From contig VCMS01000361.1 in NCBI GenBank assembly GCA_022539475.1, positions 31,050 through 95,049 on the forward strand: a stretch of DNA of 64,000 bases, written 5' to 3'. Shown here piece by piece: positions 56,871 through 64,000 of this stretch; positions within the stretch are counted from its first letter, which is position 1; every line of letters begins with the position of its first letter. Under the pieces are notes generated by a model. The model was not told the DNA's origin, did not search any database, and saw only the letters and a list, made by a program, of their open reading frames with translations. Source of the DNA: Gracilaria domingensis. Taxonomy: Eukaryota > Rhodophyta > Florideophyceae > Gracilariales > Gracilariaceae. The position numbers were made by a program, and so were the translations under genes.

Positions 56871-59800
56871 ACGGCGGCACCAGAATGCATCAAAAATATG
56901 CCAAATTGGCCGATTTCCGTTGCGCAATGCGCCTTTTCTAAACGAACAAGACAGTTCAACAAGGGTCGGTTGAAAAACCTTTTTTAGGTACTGTAGTCGT
57001 CGCCCAAGCGGGAGAACACGCCGTGTCGCAATTTCTGACGCTGAATCGTAGTAAGCGAGTGGGCACGTGCTCTGCGCGTGCCCTGAGTCTCCCACGAGGC
57101 TGTACTCCGTAGCATTATGCATGACCTGAACAAGGTAGACTTCGATGAAGTTATCGCGGCAAGCGACAAGCCAGGGTCTGCGAACACATCTTTGTAGTCG
57201 ACAAACGGTTCCTAACGGAAGTAACCAATTGGTTCTGAGAATTTCCACGCTGTGGCAAGTCATCGCCGCGAGGTGCGGGGCACTGTATCGAGAACGAAAC
57301 AACGTCATGCATCTCTTCCGCCTTCTCAGTCTGAGATACCGATGCGGTAACAAGCTCGGGCGGTGGGGTTACACGGGCGTGTGGATCCACAGAATTCTCA
57401 GAATTCTCTTTTAGAGTAGATGAAGAAATAGCCGACTCCTGCGGCAAATCAGTCAGGCCTCGATCCGGATGCGGGACTGCAGCGGGCCGTGACGGCGAAT
57501 TAGCTTCAGTTGCACTTGAATTACCCTGTGGGGGTACCGTGATAGTTTCCCCAGTAGGATTGGGAGCAACAGTGACACGATCGCGTGAGAGCCGTTCATG
57601 AAGGCCATTGATATCCAGTACAACAGTGTCCGTTCCAATAGAAATTACCTTATAAGGTCCCTCAGCAATAGGAGAGAGTTTTTCCTTTGGTTCCTTTTCA
57701 GGATTTTAATATTCCTTACGGACAAAAACAAGGTCGCCAGGACTAAGAACCGAGGGTAGCGGTGTACCAATTCGCTTGTCAAAGTTAGCCTTGTAAGCAG
57801 CTTGTGCTTTAGACATAGCTTTCCGAGCGACCGGAACCATCTTTCCTAGCCAAGCCTTCCAGGTATCCCGATATAACCGGTGTGAAGGGAAGGTTCCTAA
57901 CTTGGGTTTAGACTCGATAGCGACCGGAGGCGGTATCCTCGATAGTACGAGCTCAAATGGGGATAAACCGGTACCACAGTAGACCTGTGTGTTGTAGGCA
58001 TACGTAATAGCGTCTGTGAATAAGTCCCAATTCTTGAGGTGATCCGATACATAGGATCTCAATGCGTTAAGCATCGTACGGTTGAACCGTTCAACTTAAC
58101 CGTTCCCTTGGGGATGATAATTAGTGGTAAACAGATTCCTGACATCAAGGATACGGCAGACGTCTTGAAAGAATTTCGAAGCGAATTGTCCTCCATTGTC
58201 GGATAGAACCTGAACAGGTGGGCCGTAAACAAAAATCCAATGCTAAACGAACGCTTGAGATATCGTCGTTGCAGTGATTGTCCTTAAAGAAACTGTACGA
58301 ACCAATTTGGGAAACCTGTCGGTAATAACCAAAAAAAAAACGATGACCACAAGCGGTACGAAGTAGCGGTCCCAGAATGTCAGTCGCCACGAACTCCAGT
58401 GGAGCCCTTGCAGGAAAAGGCGTGAGCTTCTTTGAGTATTTCCGAAGACGGACATTGTTCTTCCAGCATTCCGGACGACCACGGCGAACTGCGTAGCAGT
58501 CTACCGCCATTGCGGGCCAATAGAAATCTCTGCGTAGAGTCAAATACAACTTCCTTCCACCAGGATGAGCACCCAGTTTCACATAATGTGACAGATGTAA
58601 AACTCTCTGCTGTAGAGTATGAGGTACCACAATCTGTGGATGTTCCTTATTAACGAAACGAACCAAATAACTTTGGTCATTCATAGCGAACGGGATCTGA
58701 AAACCTCCATTGAGGCGAGAGCGTCTCTGCGTACAGAATGGATCGGACAACTGCTCTCTTATCATCTCCTCAGGATTAATAGGCACAAAGGAACCCGACG
58801 CGGGTTCCGTGGATTAGGTAACGAATAAATCGTCACACACGTCATCATCTATCGTCTCGATCAAACTATCCTTGGCCATAACCATAAAACACGGTATCTC
58901 GGGGTCTTCCATTGCGGATGTATAAGCGTTAGTCCCTAGACGAGAAATGGCATCTGCTTGGCAGTTCAGAGAACCTTTCTTATAGTGAATTTCGAAGTCG
59001 AATTCCGCTTAGCGGAGACGCCAGCCAATTAACCTGCCAAAGGGTTCCGACATTCCGAAGAGCCAACGGAGAGCCGAATGGTCGGTATGCAACACGAAGT
59101 GAGTACCCATTAAGTAGGGTCGCAGTATGTTCAATGCCCAGACGAGGGGTAAACATTCTTTCTCAGACACTGAGTAGTTCTTCTCATGAACATTCAGTGT
59201 CCTTGACCAATATCCAATCGGTTTACGAGTTCCGTCTTCCAAGGTTTGGAACAAAGCGCAACCAACTTGGTAGGTACTAGCGTCTGTGTCAACCGAATAT
59301 GGTAAACCAGGAGTTGGTAAAGCCAAAACTGGTGGTGACGTTACAGCGTCCACAAGGGACTGAAATGCGGAAGCTTCCGCTTCCCTGAAGGGTTCCAGCT
59401 CAACTGGCCTGCCATTCTTCAAACCCTCGTTAACGGGAGCCGAGATCTCGGCAAAATTCGGAACGAATCTACGATACACGTTACAAAGTCCAAGAAAAGA
59501 ACGGAGTTCCGTTTGATTGGTCGGATGCTTGGCTTCCTTCAAGGACTTCACACGAACTTCTTCAATCGAAAGCTTTCCGGGACGGATCGTATGTCCAAGA
59601 TACTGAACCAAATCGGTGAAAAACTCGCACTTCTTTAACTTCAGAGTTATTCCGGCATTGCGGAGAACACGCATGATTTCTCGCACATGAGACAAATGGT
59701 CATCCATGTTGTTGGAAAAGATGATGATGTCATCAAGGTATACCAAACAGGTCTTCCACTTGTATGCAGCCAGTAGAACATCCAATGCTCTTTGGAACGT

Positions 59801-62800
59801 AGCGGGTGCATTTTTGAGCCCAAAGGGCATTCGTTTGAAGCGATACAAGCCTTGATGGCATAAGAAACCGGTTTTGTTACGGTCTTCCGTGCGGGTAGGA
59901 ACTTGCCAATATCCCCAATTCGCGCCGAGGGCCGTGAAAACCTGAGCAATCCCTAGTGAGTCAATGCATTCCTCCATTCGTGGAATCGGGGAGACGTTCT
60001 TAACTGTAACCGAATTGAGGCGACGGCAATCAATACAGAATCGCCACGATCCGTCCTTCTTAGCAGCTAGTACTACCGGTGATGCCCACGGGGATTGGGT
60101 CGGTTCGATGACTCCAGCATCTTCTCAACTTGAGCTTCTTCTTCTTTACTAGCCTTAGAGCAAGCCCTATAAGGGTGTTGCGCTATTGGCCGAGTGTTCA
60201 AAAGGAGATCAATTCTGTGCTCGGTAATCGAGATCTTCCCTAGGGAACCGTCCCACATCGGGGTAAACTGCCTCAACATATCACGTAATTTCTCACGATG
60301 AGTGTCTGGTACATGTTCCAGATTCAATTCTTCCAATTCCTTAACAGGATCCTTCTGTTCTTGTCCAGGGAGACTAGCCTTTGCCTCAGGCTCTAATGGT
60401 GCGTTCGGCGTACCGACATCCGAAACGGTTGCAATTATCTCCTCTTCCCCCTTCGCCGAGTACGTCCGCGAGGGTAACCTTTGTAGGTATTGAAGCGGCC
60501 GGATGCGGCATTAATGAACCAATAACCTGGTGTTTGGTTAGCCATTGAGGTTTAGGCCCCAAATTGGCTATCAAAAGCTTAAAAGGCTCCTGAGGTTCAA
60601 TATGAACAACTACATTAGCGAGAGCAAGACGACGAGAATCATACACTGATTGTATCGGTTGCACGACACGTAAACCATGCTGGTCCGAGCTCACAGTGTC
60701 CCAGGTTTGGGATTCCGCCGGAATCGAAATTAACCGGGCGCACCGTAAACGAGTAGAAGTTCTATCCATGTTTGGATTATCCTGTGCGGCAGGGAGAGGA
60801 ACTTGACGCTTGAAAGCTTGCCGAAGCGGCTTCCGAACAATCGGTATGGTCGAAACATCTTCCATTTTCACACATTTGGAATGCGGACGAATCGCTTCGA
60901 CGAACCTGTGGCAAAAGTCGCACCCAGAATAACGGGACCAGCTAGTGATTCGCATACGAGAAATTCCAATTGGACTGTACATTGGCCGAGCCCAACCATC
61001 AGGTCAATAAGCCTTCTCTCCGTAATGGAGTGTTGTTTGCATCGGCAATATCCAGCGATGGACCTTGACGAATCAACGACCGTACCGAGGCAGGTAACAA
61101 CGATTTAACAAAAGGTTAGGACCTGCTCCTGTATCTAGAACACATAACTGTCGAACCATAAACTGGTTAGACAAGCCAACGTCAGCGTAAACCTTGTAGT
61201 TACGCTTGGCCATGACCATAACCCGATCCGGGACACGGCGATTTCTATACCGCACCCACGGTCGCCGCAGGACACCAAATTGTCTCGAGTTCACGTCGGA
61301 TTCAGCCGATTTCCTAGTAAGGATCTTGACTGAGGAGCGAGGCGATGACGCCTCGGGCGCAACACTCCTCGACTCTGTGGGAGCCCTTCCGTTCGGGGAA
61401 ACTCCAAAATTAGTTTTTCGAAGGCGAATCCACCGAAGCGGTTTTGCCTCCGTCTTAGGACTGAACGACCTCAGAGATTTGAGCTCCTTGAGATACCGGC
61501 GCCGGGTTGGAGACCGCTGCAACGGTATTTGGCAAGAACAGCGAACGGACCTTTTGGTAAGACAAATTGGGAACGCGCGCACGTTCTTCTTCTCTAAGGG
61601 ACTCATAAGCTTCGATAATTTCGACATATCTTTCAGATTGAACTGACAGTGGGTCGAAACATGACCATGATGGTAGCAAACATGGCAGATTAGCGTTGAA
61701 TATCGAAGGGTGGACGGGTATCCGTACGGTTATCCATCCGATGTTGCGGAGTAGTTTTATCCCGCCAACCGGGTCTACTGAAACGTATGATGTTGTTGGC
61801 ATATGGGACCTTCGGTGCTACAACCTGTGTTCCCGCGTACAGAGCCGGGTCTTCCTCAGAGGAAATTGAGGTGGACGGAAACTCCGTACTAAGCAAGGAC
61901 TGTCTGCCCTGGCTTTGAGCCAAATGAACATTATCCACACCTGGATTTTTCGTACAACGGTGGACTAACGAGAGTGATGGTGAGCTCTCCGCATGGAGTA
62001 TCCTAGAAGACCGATGTTTCGGGTGTTGGCGAGCACGCAAAGCATCTCCCTCTGCCTGGGCGAACTGAACCAGTTCCAGGTAGGTTGCCTTCCTGTCGGA
62101 TTCCCGATACCGGGACACAAGTGTCCTGATGGCAGGATCTAAACCATCGCAAAACAAAGCGCATCGCTCATGGTGAGAATAGTCATTTCCAGAACGATGG
62201 AAAGTCTTATTGAGCGAGTCGAGTAAAGCGTTTCCGTTTCTCCGGATTTCTGTTTTGTATGGCGTAAAGCCAAGATGGCAGACTGGATCGCGGTACTGGT
62301 GGCGTATGACCTCAGAAGGTATTGAACAGCTTCCGGCCAACAAGTTACACCTCCCTCCGAGGCACGGGAAACTCCCATGACTGAGCGAAACTGATCTTCA
62401 GCTATTCCTTTAAGGAAGTAAGGTAGTTCTACGAAAGCCTGGGCTTCGCTCATCATGAGTATGTCGGCTTCCGATACGAAACGGGAGTAAGTTCAGTACC
62501 AAAATTGGGTCTTCACCACTGAAAGCGTGATCCTTCAGCGTGAGGTCCTCCTCTTGATACAGTCCTTCATACGACCTGTTCCACCGGGAGTACGATCAAG
62601 TGATGAATCGTCTAAGCGATAATATCGATACGATAACAGTTTCCGAAACAGGATGTTAGAGGGCTTCAACTCTTGAGTCCAATGTGCTTCCTACCCTTCT
62701 CGTGGGTCATGATGGTGCCGTGCGCAGCATAGGTAACCTTGGACCGCGTTGCTCGTTCGCGGCGGTCACGATATCCATCATTGAACGAGTCAGATGACTA

Positions 62801-63238
62801 AGTAGTAGAACTGTCCGAGTCGGACTCAGAACGAACCAAACGGTCTTCATACGTAGTCGGACGGTCCTTTCGGAACTTCTTTGAAGAATGACCGATTGAA
62901 ATCCGAGGGCGGGCATCTTCCCTTGCTTGGGCAGCAATGAACTCTTCATCTGCGCGGAATGTAGCCTCGAGCGTATCGATGCGACTCTGGGCTCGCTCCA
63001 TCATACTCTGGAGAGTCTCGAAACCAGTTTCGATATTCGATACGAATATGGTCCGGGCACCGAAACCTTCCAACATGGAATTAATATCCTTACGCATGGT
63101 GCGTAGTTTTGCACTAACATCCCTAACTTGGGCTTCCTCGACACGAGCTCGGAGAGTCTGAATATCCTGCAGATGATCGCTATTCGATATACGGAGAACC
63201 TGCACATGGGTCTTCAACTCCTCAACCCTGTGAACCAC
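56859..63238 (-). mobile_element. Ty3/gypsy LTR retrotransposon internal region, degenerate
   Basis: Order along the minus strand: coiled-coil gag start (63238-62798), retrotransposon gag core (about 62460-61990), CCHC zinc knuckle C-x2-C-x4-H-x4-C (61646-61687), aspartic protease DTGA (61124-61135), reverse transcriptase (about 60340-59500) with VYLDD at 59729-59743, RNase H (VDTDAS near 59285; HYKKGSLNCQADAISR near 58960), integrase with a decayed HHCC finger (about 58560-58450) and core, and a C-terminal tail to about 57000. PR-RT-RH-INT order identifies Ty3/gypsy. Many stops and frameshifts are present (for example TAA at 59009), and two of the zinc-finger Cys appear lost. No matching LTR pair was found in the window. 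Confidence 0.9.
59009..60336 (-). pseudogene. Gypsy reverse transcriptase and RNase H region
   Basis: The best preserved part of the element: 59977-59009 is open and runs from ALGANWGYWQVP (usual first catalytic Asp position reads differently) through MPFGLKNAPATFQR and YLDD to the RNase H start DTDAS and HTDHSALRWL. Upstream, 60336-60073 holds the connection to protease, with a frameshift near 60115. In the stretch normally reading DL-x-x-GYWQ, the sequence reads LGANWGYWQ, so one catalytic Asp appears replaced. Together with the frameshift this makes the enzyme non-functional. Confidence 0.8.
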
Positions 63239-64000
63239 GGTGATGTAAGTCAGATGCGCATTGGATTTTGTGGATGTACATTAGAGACACCAAAGATGTT
63301 CTATGGATGTCCGTAAAAGATATGCCCTGTATATCCTATAGATGTGCAATAATATGTCCATTAGATATCCATCGAATGCGTCAAAGATACTCTTTGGATG
63401 CAGTAGAATCTGTCGTATCCGATGGATATATTATTGCACATCTGAAGTACATCCGCTGGACATAATAAGGACATCCAATACATATCTTTTACGCATATCT
63501 GCGGAACATCTTGAGGACATCTGATGGACATCTTCTGGGCATCCAGGATGTCCGTCGGATGTACATTGGACGCCCGGCGGATGTCCGAGAGGGAACATCT
63601 TACGGGTATCCAATGAACATCATTGTTCTCACTGGGCAACCTCATGTACGAGAGAACCCAATTGGGTAGATATCACAGCCAACCACCAGCCTGGGTAGCC
63701 GGGACATCCGGGGTCTGTTTCACTTGGGCCGATGTCGGCTTTTCCTGCCTAGGATTCCGCGGACACCTGCTTCGACAGGCGGGCGGCGGAGCGAGTTCGA
63801 ACCTTCACGAGATCCCTCGAAGGGGCTAGCCGATATAACCAGACGTGGTCCGACTGATTACTGTCAGTACAAGTAACAAACCAAAGCCAAACAATGCCAA
63901 CGAAAGCAACAAAGATATTCCAATTCCGACAACAAGAAACAATTCGAAAAAACGATCAACAAACAATTAACACCAAACTGTTGTTAACCCGTTCTTAAAG
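63239..64000. repeat. GGATGT/ACATCC repeat field and large foldback
   Basis: From about 63270 to 63640 the octamer-like unit GGATGTCC/GGACATCC and close variants recur on both orientations every 10-25 bp. A larger dyad is centred near 63390: GTAAAAGATATG (about 63314) against CATATCTTTTAC (about 63481), and GATGTGCAATAATAT (about 63341) against ATATTATTGCACATC (about 63427). The remaining 63650-64000 is A/C-rich non-coding sequence, possibly the gypsy 5' leader. Confidence 0.6.

Noticed and set aside
1-64000. CRISPR arrays and rRNA genes
   Set aside because: No regularly spaced identical short repeats and no conserved rRNA blocks were seen.

Overview
The window is nuclear DNA of a eukaryote in a repeat-dense, slowly decaying region. 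The organism is probably a red alga or another intron-poor alga. Pointers are short spliceosomal introns (76-99 nt) with TACTAAC/CTGAC-type branch points, a mixed load of DNA transposons and retroelements (large CACTA/Plavaka-like transposase, PIF/Harbinger, hAT, LINE-like, Ty3/gypsy), an ARID-domain gene relic and a ribulose-phosphate epimerase fragment. The taxon is inference: no rRNA or marker gene is present. Almost every coding region carries nonsense codons or frameshifts, so most entries are pseudogenes.

Layout. 1-1.4 kb: foldback hairpins and a 373-bp tandem duplication. 1.7-17.7 kb: what looks like one very large DNA transposon. It has a large transposase (+), a Ser/Pro-rich coiled-coil gene (-), a gene fusing an unknown helical domain, a beta-class DNA amino-methyltransferase and a SET domain (-), a symmetric divergent promoter region, a gene fusing a ParB-like domain to a 2OG-Fe(II) dioxygenase (+), and two paralogous HAD phosphatases arranged tail to tail. 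17.7-21.95 kb: a spacer with a reductase-like pseudogene, the ribulose-phosphate 3-epimerase fragment, an assembly gap (19932-20042) and a coiled-coil ORF. 21.95-33.78 kb: a second, inverted copy of the same gene cluster, truncated at both ends. The two arms (about 5768-17466 and 21957-33783) form a roughly 11.8-kb inverted repeat.

33.8-49.6 kb: a truncated Harbinger transposase, a C2H2 zinc-finger gene divergent from an intron-containing gene with an 18-nt micro-exon, a degenerate LINE split by a hairpin-rich insertion of about 860 bp, two unrecognised convergent genes, a second Harbinger transposase and a LINE 3' fragment. 50.2-52.6 kb: a GC-rich ARID-domain pseudogene and a hAT transposase remnant. 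52.6-64 kb: a hairpin-rich stretch, a plus-strand ORF of about 630 codons lying antisense and downstream of a Ty3/gypsy element (minus strand, gag-PR-RT-RH-INT order), tandem promoter-like repeats, and a dense GGATGT/ACATCC foldback repeat field.

The outstanding feature is the cargo of the giant element. A DNA methyltransferase fused to a probable histone methyltransferase and a ParB-like domain fused to a probable base dioxygenase are expressed divergently from mirror-image promoters, next to HAD phosphatases and a large transposase. Read together they form a putative transposon-borne chromatin and DNA-modification system. The two copies broke at different sites, so comparing them shows what the ancestor encoded.
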